From: an uncultured Roseburia sp.
GTDB taxonomy: Bacteria > Bacillota > Clostridia > Lachnospirales > Lachnospiraceae
Direction: 5' to 3'
DNA: 50,569 nt
Assembly: GCA_934309475.1 (NCBI GenBank)
Contig: CAKRDK010000017.1
Location: 1 to 50,569, forward strand
Under the pieces are notes generated by a model. That model was not told the DNA's origin. It ran no database searches and saw only the letters and a list, made by a program, of their open reading frames with translations. The stretch's first letter is position 1. Each line of letters begins with the position of its first letter. This document shows, piece by piece, positions 9,868 through 19,647 of this stretch. Made by a program: the position numbers and the translations under genes.

Positions 9868-9926
9868 TGCGACCTCCGCAGAGCTTTTTTATGTAACAGG
9901 AACGAATTTCCTGTTACACAAAAAAA
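9868..9926. repeat. Deletion derivative (copy D) of the three-hairpin repeat
   Basis: Keeps the tail of hairpin 2 (TGCGAC, CTCCGCAG, AGCTTTTTT) and all of hairpin 3: TGTAACAGGAA pairs with TTCCTGTTACA around loop CGAAT. Hairpin 1 and much of hairpin 2 are missing compared with the copies at 19648, 21375 and 50320. It abuts the A-run of the cspA terminator exactly as the full copies abut theirs. Confidence 0.75.
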
Positions 9927-9958
9927 GAGACCGCCACGCTTTCCACGTGACAGCCTCT
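9919..9958 (-). terminator. Intrinsic terminator after cspA
   Basis: On the minus strand AGAGGCTGTCACG pairs with CGTGGCGGTCTCT (G-T wobbles included) and is followed by a run of seven T that merges with repeat copy D. Confidence 0.85.
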
Positions 9959-9983
9959 GGCTTGTCCCATATGAATTTATGAA

Positions 9984-10187
9984 TTAACCTAAACGAACTA
10001 CGTTAGCTGCCTGTGGACCCTTGTCCCCATCAACCACTTCAAATTCAACAGATTCTCCATCTTTTAATTCTTTGAAACCGTCCATGTTCAATGCTGAAAA
10101 ATGTACGAATACATCTTTACCTTCTTCATCAGAAATAAAACCGTAACCCTTCTTTGCGTTGAACCATTTTACTGTACCCTGCTGCAT
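9984..10187 (-). CDS. cspA: Cold shock protein, CspA family
   Basis: A 67-residue single cold-shock domain that binds single-stranded RNA or DNA and acts as an RNA chaperone. RNP1 KGYGFI (13-18) and RNP2 VFVHF (26-30) are intact, and the opening [15 protein letters not shown] is canonical. AGGAGGG stands seven bases before the ATG. It is monocistronic, with a strong promoter, a leader of about 95 bases as is common for cold-shock messages, and its own terminator. Paralog numbering cannot be settled from one copy. Confidence 0.96.
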   Translation of the reverse strand: MQQGTVKWFNAKKGYGFISDEEGKDVFVHFSALNMDGFKELKDGESVEFEVVDGDKGPQAANVVRLG

Positions 10188-10290
10188 AACTGAAACCCTC
10201 CTAATACATTTGCTTGAGCTTACTTCGCTCTTTCTTTTTTCGCAACTTTGCTGTCGATTTTCTCTGTATCAAGTAAACCTCAACAATATA

Positions 10291-10319
10291 AATTTAGCAT
10301 ATTCTTCCATATATGTCAA
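10291..10319 (-). promoter_or_regulatory. SigA promoter of cspA with long leader
   Basis: Perfect TTGACA (10319-10314), 17 bases, TAAATT (10296-10291) preceded by TGC on the minus strand. The start lies about 95 bases before the cspA ATG, so the message carries a long 5' leader that includes a small GAGC...GCTC hairpin. Confidence 0.75.
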
Positions 10320-10332
10320 CAAATTTTATAAT

Positions 10333-11238
10333 TTATTGTTTAATTTGCACATCAAGCTGCGGATATGGTATCGATATCTGGTGTTCATCCAATGCAATTT
10401 TGATATTTTCGGTCAGACGCCACTTCGCCGGCCAGTAATCTTCCGTTGTCACCCAGATTCGGACTCCCATATTGACAGAGCTGTCTGCCAGTTCTGATAC
10501 AAATATACTGATTTCTTCCTCCGGAAGTCTTGCCTCTTCAGCTTCCGCCACATTTTTCAAAATCTCTTTTACCTGCTTGATGTCTGACTCATAGGCAACC
10601 CCGATAATCAAATCAATTCTGCGCTTTGTCATCCGCGACACATTTGTCATGCTCGAATTGGCAAGTGTACCATTCGGTATCATAATAACCCGGTTGTCGA
10701 CCGTCACAAGCTTGGTATAGAAAATGGAAATCTCTGCCACGGTTCCCTCGTTCTTGTTGGAATCTTCAATGATGTAGTCTCCCACACGGAACGGTTTTAA
10801 CAGAAGAATCAGAACACCTCCCGCCATGTTCGAAAGACTTCCCTGCAATGCAAGTCCCGCTGCAACTCCGATGGAGCCGAGAACTGCAACTACTGACGTC
10901 GTAGCAATTCCAAACAGGTTCAGGATAATGGTAATCAAAAGCAGATACAATGCATACTTAATCAACGTGCCCAAAAACTGCTTCACACCTTCATCCGCTC
11001 CCGCCCGATCCATGGAACGGCGCACCAGCTTCAACACATATTTAATTATCTTAGCACCGATAACGTAGATAACAACTGCAATGACAACCTGCAGTGCAAA
11101 TGCCAGCAAATCCGGTATCAGATTTTCTAAATATGTCCGTACAATTCCGGGATTCTCAATGGCTTCCTGCGCTTTCTGCTGTGCATCATTTAATGCTTCC
11201 GCCACTTCCGTAGAATCCACTTCTGCTAATATATTCAT
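10333..11238 (-). CDS. MscS-family small-conductance mechanosensitive channel
   Basis: A membrane channel that opens under turgor stress to release solutes. The 301-residue protein has about three membrane segments in the first 140 residues; the third, glycine/alanine-rich and ending GLALQGSLSNMAGG, is the pore helix, followed by the beta domain opening LKPFRVGDYI and a mixed C-terminal vestibule. The start is put at ATG 11238: AGAGGA lies about nine bases upstream, whereas the longer frame begins at a GTG (11256) that overlaps that same site. It is monocistronic with a good promoter. Confidence 0.93.
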   Translation of the reverse strand: MNILAEVDSTEVAEALNDAQQKAQEAIENPGIVRTYLENLIPDLLAFALQVVIAVVIYVIGAKIIKYVLKLVRRSMDRAGADEGVKQFLGTLIKYALYLLLITIILNLFGIATTSVVAVLGSIGVAAGLALQGSLSNMAGGVLILLLKPFRVGDYIIEDSNKNEGTVAEISIFYTKLVTVDNRVIMIPNGTLANSSMTNVSRMTKRRIDLIIGVAYESDIKQVKEILKNVAEAEEARLPEEEISIFVSELADSSVNMGVRIWVTTEDYWPAKWRLTENIKIALDEHQISIPYPQLDVQIKQ

Positions 11239-11270
11239 AAATGTTATTCCTCTCACTTTTTTTGCTTACG

Positions 11271-11299
11271 ATTATACCACATGCAAAAAGTGGGGGCAA
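11271..11299 (-). promoter_or_regulatory. SigA promoter of the mscS-type gene
   Basis: TTGCCC (11299-11294), 17 bases, TATAAT (11276-11271) preceded by TGG, an extended -10, on the minus strand. It falls in the 57-74 base gap after the DUF1015 gene. Confidence 0.75.
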
Positions 11300-11313
11300 G
11301 AAAGATTAGTTTC

Positions 11314-12558
11314 CTACTCCTCAATCTCATGAATAAACAACCCGCTCCGCAGTTTCGGCTCAAACCAGGTTGACTTTGGCGGCATTAAGAGTCCTGCGTC
11401 CGCAACGGCAAAAAGTTCTGCGATTGAGGTCGGATACATGGCAAATGCGACCGCACAGTCCTGCTCACAGCGGCGCATTAATTCCTCCGTTCCACGGATT
11501 CCTCCCACAAAATCAATGCGGGCGTCCGTTTTCTGATCCCCGATACCGAGCACCGGGTGAAGGAGCAATTCGTATAACAACGAGACATCGAGACTTTTGA
11601 CAGGATGTTCCGGAATGTCTTCTGCCTTTATTTTACATAGGAACCAGTGCCCTTCCATATAAACGGTAAAGCTGCCCTTCTCCTGCGGCTTGTGATTTGC
11701 TTCCTTGGTAATCTCCGTCACCTCAAACCGGTGGCATAATTCCTGATAAAATCCACGGAAAGAATAACCGTTTAAATCCTTTACGACACGGTTGTAATCC
11801 ATAATCATAAGTTCTTCATCCGGGAATAAAACAGAAAGGAAATAGTTAAATTCTTCTTTTCCGGTATAATCCGGGTGCGCTTCTCTGCGCTGCAATCCGA
11901 CTTTGACTGCGGAAGCAGCACGGTGATGTCCGTCGGCAATATAAATCTGTTCCAGTCCGGCAAATTCATTGTGTATTATAGTTATTTTTTCATCATCGTC
12001 TATGCGAAATACCCGGTGGCGGATTCCATCCTCCGATGTAAAATCATACAGGGGACTTTCTTTTTTCACTTCTGCCACAAGGTTCTGAATTACTTTTCTG
12101 GAACGATAGGCTAAAAAAATAGGACCTGTCTGCGCATTACATGCACTGACATGCCTGATTCGGTCAATTTCTTTTTCTGCCCGCGTGTTCTCATGCTTTT
12201 TGATGGCACCGTTCAAATAATCATCAATGGATGCACATGCCACGATTCCGGTCTGTGTTCTGCCCTCCATGGTCAGCTCATACAGGTAATAGCACTCTTT
12301 TTCTTCCCGGATAAATTTCCCCTGCGCTACCTGCTCCCAAAGCATATCGTGTGCCTTCTGATATACTCGCTCGTCATACATATCGACCGAAAGTGGGAAC
12401 TGCGATTCCGCACGGTCAATCTTTAAAAAAGAATCCGGGTTCTTTTTCGTTACTTCTGCTGCCTCTGCTCTGTTATAAACATCATAAGGGAGGGCAGCAA
12501 TGGATGCCGCCTTCCCTTCTTCTGGTCTGATGCTTATAAATGGTTTTATCTCTGCCAT
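11314..12558 (-). CDS. DUF1015 family protein in the serine operon
   Basis: A 414-residue cytosolic protein of family DUF1015. Conserved landmarks seen are AALPYDVYNR (21-30), KKHENTRAEKEIDR (120-133) and DGHHRA (209-214), which look like a nucleotide or phosphate-handling active site. It follows serA by 17 bases and serC before that, so it is almost surely co-transcribed with phosphoserine synthesis. No serB phosphatase is in the cluster. I recall, without being able to check, that relatives have been proposed to act as ATP-dependent free-serine kinases; the context agrees with a role in serine or phosphoserine metabolism, but that is inference. Confidence 0.88.
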   Translation of the reverse strand: MAEIKPFISIRPEEGKAASIAALPYDVYNRAEAAEVTKKNPDSFLKIDRAESQFPLSVDMYDERVYQKAHDMLWEQVAQGKFIREEKECYYLYELTMEGRTQTGIVACASIDDYLNGAIKKHENTRAEKEIDRIRHVSACNAQTGPIFLAYRSRKVIQNLVAEVKKESPLYDFTSEDGIRHRVFRIDDDEKITIIHNEFAGLEQIYIADGHHRAASAVKVGLQRREAHPDYTGKEEFNYFLSVLFPDEELMIMDYNRVVKDLNGYSFRGFYQELCHRFEVTEITKEANHKPQEKGSFTVYMEGHWFLCKIKAEDIPEHPVKSLDVSLLYELLLHPVLGIGDQKTDARIDFVGGIRGTEELMRRCEQDCAVAFAMYPTSIAELFAVADAGLLMPPKSTWFEPKLRSGLFIHEIEE

Positions 12559-12575
12559 CTATCTGCCCTCATACA

Positions 12576-13739
12576 TTATTTTACTTTTCTGACTCTCAAA
12601 ACTCCTGATATCTGTTTTAATTTTTCAATCACATCCTCTGTGAGTGGTGCATCTACATCCAACAGTGCGTATGCATAATCCCCTTTTGACTTGTTCGTCA
12701 TATCCGCAATGTTGATGTTGGCATCTCCTAAAATGGTTGTGTACTGGCTGATCATACCTTTTTCATTCTTATGTAAAATGCCGACACGTCCTGCCGATGT
12801 GCAGGCTCCCATCGAACAATCCGGGAAGTTTACGGAATGCACGATATTACCGTTCTCTAAGTAATCGCGGATTTCGCGGACTGCCATAATCGCACAATTG
12901 TCTTCTGACTCTGCAGTGGAAGCTCCTAAGTGTGGTGTTACAATACATCCCTTCGCTCCTACTGTTGTTGTATTCGGGAAATCAGAAACATATTTTGCAA
13001 CTTTTCCATTTGCAAGTGCATCTACCATTGCTTCTTCATCCACAAGCAAATCTCTCGCAAAATTAAGTACGATTGCAGTTGGTTTCATCATCGCGATTGC
13101 TTCTGCATTAATCATTTTTCTGGTAGAATCTAACAGCGGTACGTGAATCGTGATAAAATCACATTCACGGTAAATGTCCTCCACATTGCTGATATGTTTA
13201 ACACTTCTTGACAAATTCCATGCCGCGTTTACAGAGATGTACGGATCATATCCATATACTTCCATTCCCATGTGGGTCGCCGCATTTGCAACCAAAACAC
13301 CGATGGCACCTAATCCGATGACACCTAATTTTTTCCCGGAAATCTCAATTCCAGCAAAATTCTTTTTCTGCTTTTCTGCTGTCTTTGCAATATTTTCATC
13401 ATTCTGGTTTGCAAGACACCAGTCGATACCGCCCACAATGTCACGGGATGCATACAGCATACCAGCAAAAACAAGTTCTTTTACACCATTGGCATTTGCA
13501 CCCGGTGTATTGAAGACAACAATTCCTTTTTCTGCACATTTGTCTAACGGAATGTTATTCACTCCTGCCCCTGCACGGGCAACAGCCAGTAACTCTTCCG
13601 GCAGATCCAGATCATGCATGGGGGCACTGCGGACTAATACCGCATCTGCGCCTGCCATGTCGTCTGTTTTTTTATAATCCTCGGAGAATAAATCCAATCC
13701 AATATTTGCTATAGGGTTTAAACAATGATACTGATACAT
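12576..13739 (-). CDS. serA: D-3-phosphoglycerate dehydrogenase
   Basis: It oxidises 3-phosphoglycerate to 3-phosphohydroxypyruvate with NAD, the first step of serine synthesis. The 387-residue form has the Rossmann motif GLGAIG (142-147), the catalytic segment with ILNFARD-like and TPHLGAST stretches, and a C-terminal ACT domain (about 315-387) but no intervening domain, so it is the short clostridial type. The ACT domain suggests feedback by serine. Its ATG overlaps the serC stop by one base, showing translational coupling. Confidence 0.96.
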   Translation of the reverse strand: MYQYHCLNPIANIGLDLFSEDYKKTDDMAGADAVLVRSAPMHDLDLPEELLAVARAGAGVNNIPLDKCAEKGIVVFNTPGANANGVKELVFAGMLYASRDIVGGIDWCLANQNDENIAKTAEKQKKNFAGIEISGKKLGVIGLGAIGVLVANAATHMGMEVYGYDPYISVNAAWNLSRSVKHISNVEDIYRECDFITIHVPLLDSTRKMINAEAIAMMKPTAIVLNFARDLLVDEEAMVDALANGKVAKYVSDFPNTTTVGAKGCIVTPHLGASTAESEDNCAIMAVREIRDYLENGNIVHSVNFPDCSMGACTSAGRVGILHKNEKGMISQYTTILGDANINIADMTNKSKGDYAYALLDVDAPLTEDVIEKLKQISGVLRVRKVK

Positions 13740-14821
13740 TATGCATTTTCCTCCTCAAATTTTCTCATGAATTCTACTAATTTTTCCACGCCCTCTTTCG
13801 GCATTGCATTGTAGATAGATGCTCTCATTCCACCAACTGTACGATGACCTTTCAGGTTCACAAATCCTGCCGCCGTTGCCTCTTTGACAAATTTGGCATC
13901 CATTTCCTCGTCTCCGGTTACAAATGGTACATTCATCAGAGAACGATCTTTTGGCACGACCGTTCCTTTGAATAATTTGCTCTGGTCTAAGAAATCGTAA
14001 AGGACTTTGGCTTTCTCTTCGTTGCGCTTTTTCATCACTTCAAGTCCGCCCATTTTCTTTAACCACTTGAATACTTTGCCACAAATGTAAATACCGTAAG
14101 CAGGCGGTGTATTATAAAGAGAATCTGCATCTGCATGTGTCTTATATTTCAACATCGTAGGAGTACCCGGCAGTGTGTCTTCTGTAATCAAATCCTCACG
14201 GATAATCACAATGACAACACCTGCTGGTCCGATGTTTTTCTGAACTCCGCCGTAGATAATGCCATATTTGCTCACATCTACCGGTTCAGACAAGAAACAG
14301 GAGGAAACATCTGCCACTAACGTATGTCCCTTTGTGTTCGGAAGTTCTTTGAACTTTGTTCCATAAATGGTATTGTTCTCACAGATGTAAACATAATCTA
14401 AGTCTTCCGGGATATCTAAATCGGAACAATCCGGAATATAAGAAAATGTCTTATCCTCGGAAGATGCAAGTTTTACAGCTTCCCCATAAATCTTTGCTTC
14501 CTGGAATGCTTTCTTTGCCCACTGTCCGGTTACGATATAACCTGCTTTTTTATTCTTCATCAGGTTCATCGGAATCATCGCGAACTGCTGGGAAGCACCG
14601 CCCTGTAAAAACAACACTTTGTAGTTATCAGGAATCTGCATCAAATCTCTCAAATCCTGCTCTGCATCTTTGATAATCTTGTCATATACCTTGGAACGAT
14701 GGCTCATCTCCATAACGGACATTCCGCTTCCCTGATAATCTAACATCTCATCTGCTGCTTCCTGTAACACTTCCTCCGGTAAAACCGCTGGTCCGGCAGA
14801 AAAATTATAAACTCTGCTCAT
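13739..14821 (-). CDS. serC: Phosphoserine aminotransferase
   Basis: It transfers an amino group from glutamate to 3-phosphohydroxypyruvate, giving O-phosphoserine, using PLP. The 360-residue protein starts MSRVYNFSAGPAVLP, a family hallmark, and carries the PLP lysine in GGVQKNIGPAG (Lys195). It is first in serC-serA-DUF1015. The 94-base gap to ilvB shows no clear terminator, so partial read-through from the ilv genes is possible. GAGGAGG precedes the ATG. Confidence 0.97.
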   Translation of the reverse strand: MSRVYNFSAGPAVLPEEVLQEAADEMLDYQGSGMSVMEMSHRSKVYDKIIKDAEQDLRDLMQIPDNYKVLFLQGGASQQFAMIPMNLMKNKKAGYIVTGQWAKKAFQEAKIYGEAVKLASSEDKTFSYIPDCSDLDIPEDLDYVYICENNTIYGTKFKELPNTKGHTLVADVSSCFLSEPVDVSKYGIIYGGVQKNIGPAGVVIVIIREDLITEDTLPGTPTMLKYKTHADADSLYNTPPAYGIYICGKVFKWLKKMGGLEVMKKRNEEKAKVLYDFLDQSKLFKGTVVPKDRSLMNVPFVTGDEEMDAKFVKEATAAGFVNLKGHRTVGGMRASIYNAMPKEGVEKLVEFMRKFEEENA

Positions 14822-14915
14822 AATAACTTCCTCCTCTTTCTTTTTCTATCGCATAAAAATTTCTTGCGTAGCTTTTTTGCCTCCTATGTTTGTGAAAAAT
14901 TTATCATTCTCACTA

Positions 14916-16589
14916 TTACTCTAAATCTTCCTCTGTGAAAGCGGAACTGATGGCTTCCCCCGGTGCAACCATTGGCCACACCTTATCATCACAGTCGATG
15001 ATGCAGTCAATTACAACCGGCTTTCTTGCCTCAAGCGCCTTCTGCAATGCCTCTTTTAATTCATCTCTTGTCGTTGCACGGTAACCATCCGCGCCCATTG
15101 CCTCCGCTAATTTCACATAGTCTACTCCATCATCTAATACGGTTGCAGAATAACGTTTTTCATAGAAAAGATTCTGCCACTGACGTACCATGCCGAGCAC
15201 ATGATTATTTACAATAATCTCGATTAACGGCAGATTCTGACGTGACGCTGTCGCAATCTCATTCATGTTCATTCTAAAACAGCCGTCTCCCGCAATGTTG
15301 ATGACCTGCTTATCCGGATTGGCAACCTGCGCTCCGATTGCTGCCCCTAAACCATATCCCATGGTGCCTAAGCCACCGGATGAAAGAAACGTTCTCGGAC
15401 GTTTGTATTTGTAATACTGTGCCGCCCACATCTGGTGCTGACCGACTTCGGTTACGATGATAGCATCCCCTTTGGTTGCACGGTAAACCTCTTCCATGAT
15501 ATATGGTCCCGACAATCCGGTGTCCGGATAACACAGCGGATAGGCTTCCTTCATCTCTGCAATATGTGCTCTCCATTCCGGATGTGCCTGCTGCTCTAAC
15601 TTCTGGTTCAGCCGCTCTAAAATGACCTTCACATCGCCTATCACACAGGCATCTACCTGAATGTTTTTATTAATCTCAGCCGCATCCACATCGAACTGCA
15701 GTATTTTCGCATTCTCCGCAAATTTGTTTGGATTTCCAAGTACACGGTCTGAAAAACGCACACCGATTGCTATCAGCAAATCACACTCACTTACACCAAG
15801 ATTCGATGTCTTGGTTCCATGCATGCCGAGCATTCCTGTGTAATGCTCGTCTGTTCCGTCAAATGCTCCTTTTCCCATCAGCGTGTCGCACACCGGTGCA
15901 TCCACTTTTTCCACAAACTTTTTCAGTTCCTCGCTTGCACCGGAAATCACTGCGCCACCGCCTACAAAAATAAATGGTTTTTCTGCCTGACGAATCATCG
16001 AAAGTGCCTGCTCCATATCGGCATCTTCTATCTTATCCGTCACACGCAAAATCGGCTGTGGTTTTACCGCTGTGTATTCTGTCACTGCCGCTGTAATATC
16101 TTTTGGAATATCCACTAACACAGGTCCCGGTCTTCCCGTCTGTGCTATTTTAAATGCCCTTCTTATCGTATCCGCCAACTTTGTGATATCTTTCACAATG
16201 AAATTGTGTTTTGTGATTGGCATGGTAATTCCCGCAATATCAATCTCCTGAAAACTGTCTTTTCCAAGTAATGGCACTGTAACATTACAGGTAATGGCTA
16301 CCACCGGCACGGAATCCATGTATGCGGTCGCAATGCCGGTTACCAGATTAGTGGCACCTGGTCCGCTGGTGGCAAAACACACACCAACTTTTCCGGTGCT
16401 TCTCGCATAACCGTCTGCCGCATGGGATGCTCCCTGCTCATGTGAAGTCAATACATGATGTATTTCATCTTTATGTTTATATAGTTCATCATATACATTT
16501 AAGATTGCGCCGCCCGGATAACCAAAAACAGTATCTACGCCCTGTTCTTTCAGGCATTCAATTACAATTTGCGCACCTGTCAACTGCAT
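14916..16589 (-). CDS. ilvB: Acetolactate synthase, large subunit
   Basis: It condenses pyruvate with pyruvate or 2-oxobutyrate, the first common step to valine, leucine and isoleucine, using thiamine diphosphate, Mg and FAD. The 557-residue protein shows the catalytic glutamate in TSHEQGASHAA (Glu51), the FAD-binding middle domain and the ThDP motif from GDGCFRMN to IVNNH. It follows ilvD by 26 bases. No regulatory subunit gene (ilvN/ilvH) or ilvC is adjacent, so those must lie elsewhere. Confidence 0.96.
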   Translation of the reverse strand: MQLTGAQIVIECLKEQGVDTVFGYPGGAILNVYDELYKHKDEIHHVLTSHEQGASHAADGYARSTGKVGVCFATSGPGATNLVTGIATAYMDSVPVVAITCNVTVPLLGKDSFQEIDIAGITMPITKHNFIVKDITKLADTIRRAFKIAQTGRPGPVLVDIPKDITAAVTEYTAVKPQPILRVTDKIEDADMEQALSMIRQAEKPFIFVGGGAVISGASEELKKFVEKVDAPVCDTLMGKGAFDGTDEHYTGMLGMHGTKTSNLGVSECDLLIAIGVRFSDRVLGNPNKFAENAKILQFDVDAAEINKNIQVDACVIGDVKVILERLNQKLEQQAHPEWRAHIAEMKEAYPLCYPDTGLSGPYIMEEVYRATKGDAIIVTEVGQHQMWAAQYYKYKRPRTFLSSGGLGTMGYGLGAAIGAQVANPDKQVINIAGDGCFRMNMNEIATASRQNLPLIEIIVNNHVLGMVRQWQNLFYEKRYSATVLDDGVDYVKLAEAMGADGYRATTRDELKEALQKALEARKPVVIDCIIDCDDKVWPMVAPGEAISSAFTEEDLE

Positions 16590-16615
16590 AAAATGTTCCT
16601 CCCTTTCCCGCAGTT

Positions 16616-18289
16616 TTATTTCTGACCCGGCACCTCTAAGATTGCACCGCGGTTACCGGATGTTACCATCGACGCATAACGTGTCAAGTAACCGGATGTT
16701 ACCTTCGGCTCTCTCGGCTGCCATTTTGCTTTTCTTGCTGCCATCTCTTCGTCAGATACTGCCACATTTAATGTCATTTCAGGGATGTTAATCTGAATCA
16801 GATCTCCCTCTTCCACCAATGCAATCGGACCACCGACCGCAGCTTCCGGTGAAACATGACCAATGGAAGCTCCACGGCTTGCTCCGGAGAAACGTCCGTC
16901 CGTAATCAGTGCAACAGAAGAACCTAATCCCATTCCTGCAATTGCTGATGTCGGATTTAACATCTCACGCATACCAGGGCCGCCCTTTGGTCCTTCGTAG
17001 CGGATGACAACCACATCACCTGCGACAATTTTGCCGCCTTTGATTGCTGCAATGGCATCTTCCTCGCAGTCAAACACTCTTGCCGGTCCCTCATGAACCA
17101 TCATCTCTTCCACAACAGCGGAACGTTTTACAACGCCGCCATCCGGAGCAAGATTTCCTTTCAGGACTGCAAGACCGCCCGTTTTACTATATGGATTGTC
17201 GACCGGACGAATGACTTCCGGATTCTTATTCACGGCATTTTTAATATTTTCCCCGACAGTTTTTCCTGTTACAGTCATACAGTCCGTATGTAATAAGCCA
17301 ATGTCTGCTAACTCTTTCATGACTGCGTACACACCGCCGGCTTCGTTCAAATCTTCCATATAAGTAGGACCTGCCGGTGCAAGATGACAAAGGTTTGGCG
17401 TCTTCTCACTGATTGGATTGGCAAATGCAATATCGAAATCAAATCCGACTTCATGTGCAATTGCCGGAAGATGAAGCATACTGTTTGTCGAACATCCCAA
17501 TGCCATATCAACTGTCAATGCATTTAAAATAGCATCTTTTGTCATGATATCGCGTGGACGGATATTTTTGCGGTACATATCCATAACTGCCATTCCGGCA
17601 TGTTTTGCAAGTTTGATTCGCTCCGAATAAACGGCAGGAATCGTTCCGTTTCCGCCTAATCCCATACCGAGTGCCTCCGTCAGACAGTTCATGGAGTTCG
17701 CGGTATACATTCCGGAACAGGAGCCACAGGTCGGACAGGTCTTTGCCTCGTACTCTTTGACGTCTTCTTCCGTCATCGTTCCTGCTGCATAGGCTCCCAC
17801 TGCTTCAAACATGGATGAAAGACTTGTCTTCTTTCCCTTGACATGGCCTGCTAACATTGGTCCACCGGATACAAAGACAGTCGGCACATTGATTCTTGCT
17901 GCTGCCATCAAAAGTCCCGGCACATTTTTATCACAGTTTGGCACCATGACAAGTGCATCGAACTGATGTGCGGTTGCCATACACTCTGTCGAATCTGCAA
18001 TCAGATCTCTTGTCACAAGAGAATATTTCATTCCGACATGTCCCATGGCAATTCCGTCACAAACTGCAATTGCAGGAAATACAACCGGCACACCACCGGC
18101 TTCTGCAACACCAAGCTTTACAGCGTTTACAATTTTATCAAGATTCATATGTCCCGGTACAATCTCATTGTACGAACTTACAATACCGACCATAGGTTTC
18201 TTCATTTCTTCCTCGGTAAAACCGAGTGCATTGAACAGACTTCTGTGAGGAGCCTGCTGCATTCCTGCTTTTACGTTATCACTCTTCAT
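16616..18289 (-). CDS. ilvD: Dihydroxy-acid dehydratase
   Basis: It dehydrates dihydroxyisovalerate and dihydroxymethylvalerate to the 2-oxo acids of valine and isoleucine synthesis, with an Fe-S cluster and Mg. The 557-residue length is typical, and conserved cysteines are seen at AVCDGI (Cys77), VPNCDKN (Cys119) and [11 protein letters not shown] (185-195, Cys191). It lies 82 bases after leuB and 26 before ilvB. A promoter candidate overlapping the leuB 3' end and a 9-base inverted repeat in the leader suggest that ilvD-ilvB can be expressed separately from leuB. Confidence 0.97.
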   Translation of the reverse strand: MKSDNVKAGMQQAPHRSLFNALGFTEEEMKKPMVGIVSSYNEIVPGHMNLDKIVNAVKLGVAEAGGVPVVFPAIAVCDGIAMGHVGMKYSLVTRDLIADSTECMATAHQFDALVMVPNCDKNVPGLLMAAARINVPTVFVSGGPMLAGHVKGKKTSLSSMFEAVGAYAAGTMTEEDVKEYEAKTCPTCGSCSGMYTANSMNCLTEALGMGLGGNGTIPAVYSERIKLAKHAGMAVMDMYRKNIRPRDIMTKDAILNALTVDMALGCSTNSMLHLPAIAHEVGFDFDIAFANPISEKTPNLCHLAPAGPTYMEDLNEAGGVYAVMKELADIGLLHTDCMTVTGKTVGENIKNAVNKNPEVIRPVDNPYSKTGGLAVLKGNLAPDGGVVKRSAVVEEMMVHEGPARVFDCEEDAIAAIKGGKIVAGDVVVIRYEGPKGGPGMREMLNPTSAIAGMGLGSSVALITDGRFSGASRGASIGHVSPEAAVGGPIALVEEGDLIQINIPEMTLNVAVSDEEMAARKAKWQPREPKVTSGYLTRYASMVTSGNRGAILEVPGQK

Positions 18290-18316
18290 AAATCATCACA
18301 TTCCTTTATCTTCTTA

Positions 18317-18339
18317 AAATTGAAAAAAACTTTCAATTT
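18317..18339. promoter_or_regulatory. Perfect inverted repeat in the ilvD leader, operator candidate
   Basis: Two 9-base arms, AAATTGAAA and TTTCAATTT, flank five bases. It lies about 8 to 30 bases downstream of the start predicted by the promoter at 18354-18382. No T-tract follows on the minus strand, so it is more likely a protein site or a leader hairpin than a terminator. Confidence 0.45.
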
Positions 18340-18353
18340 CTACTTAAGTAACT

Positions 18354-18382
18354 ACTATACACTTTTTCACGTTAAAATGCAA
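18354..18382 (-). promoter_or_regulatory. Internal promoter candidate for ilvD-ilvB
   Basis: TTGCAT (18382-18377), 17 bases, TATAGT (18359-18354) on the minus strand. The -35 box is inside the last codons of leuB. Confidence 0.55.
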
Positions 18383-19478
18383 TAGCGTTACAAATCAAAT
18401 CTCCCATTTCAGATGTCCCTACCTGTGTGACAGCCGTCTGTTTCTCTTTTTCCTGCGGCATAATATCAATGGTACGATAGCCTTCTTTTAATACCTGTTT
18501 TACAGCTGCCTCAACGGCATCTGCTTCTTTGTCTAAATCAAATGTATAACGCAGCATCATGGCTGCACTTAAAATCGTTGCAATCGGATTAGCAATTCCT
18601 TTTCCCGCAATATCCGGTGCAGAGCCGCCGCTTGGCTCATAAAGTCCAAATTTTGTGTCATTTAAGCTTGCAGATGATAACATTCCAATCGAGCCTGTCA
18701 CCATGCTTGCCTCATCGGATAAAATATCGCCAAACATATTCTCTGTTAAAATGACATCAAACTGTTTCGGGTCTTTCACCAACTGCATGGCACAGTTGTC
18801 TACTAACATATGCTCATAGCTTACCTCCGGATACTCTTTGGCAACCTCTTCTACCACTTTTCTCCAAAGTCTTGAGGAATCTAACACATTTGCCTTATCT
18901 ACACTCGTCACTTTTTTTCTACGTTTCATTGCAATGTCAAACCCACGCTTTGCAATACGTCTGATTTCATTTTCATTATAAGTTAAGGTGTCGGTCGCTG
19001 TCATAACGCCGTCTACCTCTTCCGTTCTGCGTTCCCCAAAATAAAGTCCGCCCGTCAGTTCACGCATAATCATCATGTCAAATCCGTCACCGATAATATC
19101 ATCCCGCAGCGGACATGCAGCCTTTAATTCCTCATACAGATATGCAGGTCTTAAATTTGCAAACAAATTCAATGACTTTCGTAATTTCAAAAGTCCTGCT
19201 TCTGGGCGAAGTTCCGGTGCAAGTTTATACCACGGCGATGTCGCTGTATTTCCTCCAATAGAACCCATCAGAACCGCATCGGAAGCTTTCGCTGCTGCAA
19301 TTGCCTCATCAGTCAGCGGCACCCCCGTCGCATCAATCGAACAACCTCCCATCAAAATCGGCTCATAAGTAAACCGGTGTCCGAAAACACTTCCCACTTT
19401 ATCTAATACTTTTTTTGCTTCTGCAACAATTTCCGGTCCAATTCCATCCCCGGCGATAACACCAATATGACATTCCAT
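18372..19478 (-). CDS. leuB: 3-isopropylmalate dehydrogenase
   Basis: It oxidatively decarboxylates 3-isopropylmalate to 2-oxoisocaproate with NAD in leucine synthesis. The 368-residue protein opens [15 protein letters not shown], typical of the isocitrate/isopropylmalate dehydrogenase family, and contains [13 protein letters not shown] and the [17 protein letters not shown] metal/substrate region. It heads the leuB-ilvD-ilvB run and has a near-consensus promoter. leuA, leuC and leuD are not adjacent, so the leucine pathway is split in this genome. Confidence 0.96.
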   Translation of the reverse strand: MECHIGVIAGDGIGPEIVAEAKKVLDKVGSVFGHRFTYEPILMGGCSIDATGVPLTDEAIAAAKASDAVLMGSIGGNTATSPWYKLAPELRPEAGLLKLRKSLNLFANLRPAYLYEELKAACPLRDDIIGDGFDMMIMRELTGGLYFGERRTEEVDGVMTATDTLTYNENEIRRIAKRGFDIAMKRRKKVTSVDKANVLDSSRLWRKVVEEVAKEYPEVSYEHMLVDNCAMQLVKDPKQFDVILTENMFGDILSDEASMVTGSIGMLSSASLNDTKFGLYEPSGGSAPDIAGKGIANPIATILSAAMMLRYTFDLDKEADAVEAAVKQVLKEGYRTIDIMPQEKEKQTAVTQVGTSEMGDLICNAIAF

Positions 19479-19532
19479 AAAAAATACCTCTTTCCCTTTT
19501 TTCTTCTTTTTTCGTTTAAAGCTATTTTAATT

Positions 19533-19561
19533 ATCATAAGGTATTGCCGCTTTTATTTCAA
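19533..19561 (-). promoter_or_regulatory. SigA promoter of leuB
   Basis: TTGAAA (19561-19556), 17 bases, TATGAT (19538-19533) on the minus strand. The 377-base gap 19479-19855 holds this promoter, repeat copy A and the terminator of the L,D-transpeptidase gene. No leader peptide or T-box was recognised. Confidence 0.72.
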
Positions 19562-19647
19562 TAAGATGACCTATTTTACTTTTTCATAGCTTTCATAACT
19601 TAAAATTATACAATTCGATTTTATTATTACTACAAGGACTAGAAAAA

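Noticed and set aside
13174..13677. Plus-strand 167-codon frame
   Set aside because: It is antisense to serA, low in acidic residues and without a ribosome binding site; a shadow of the real gene.
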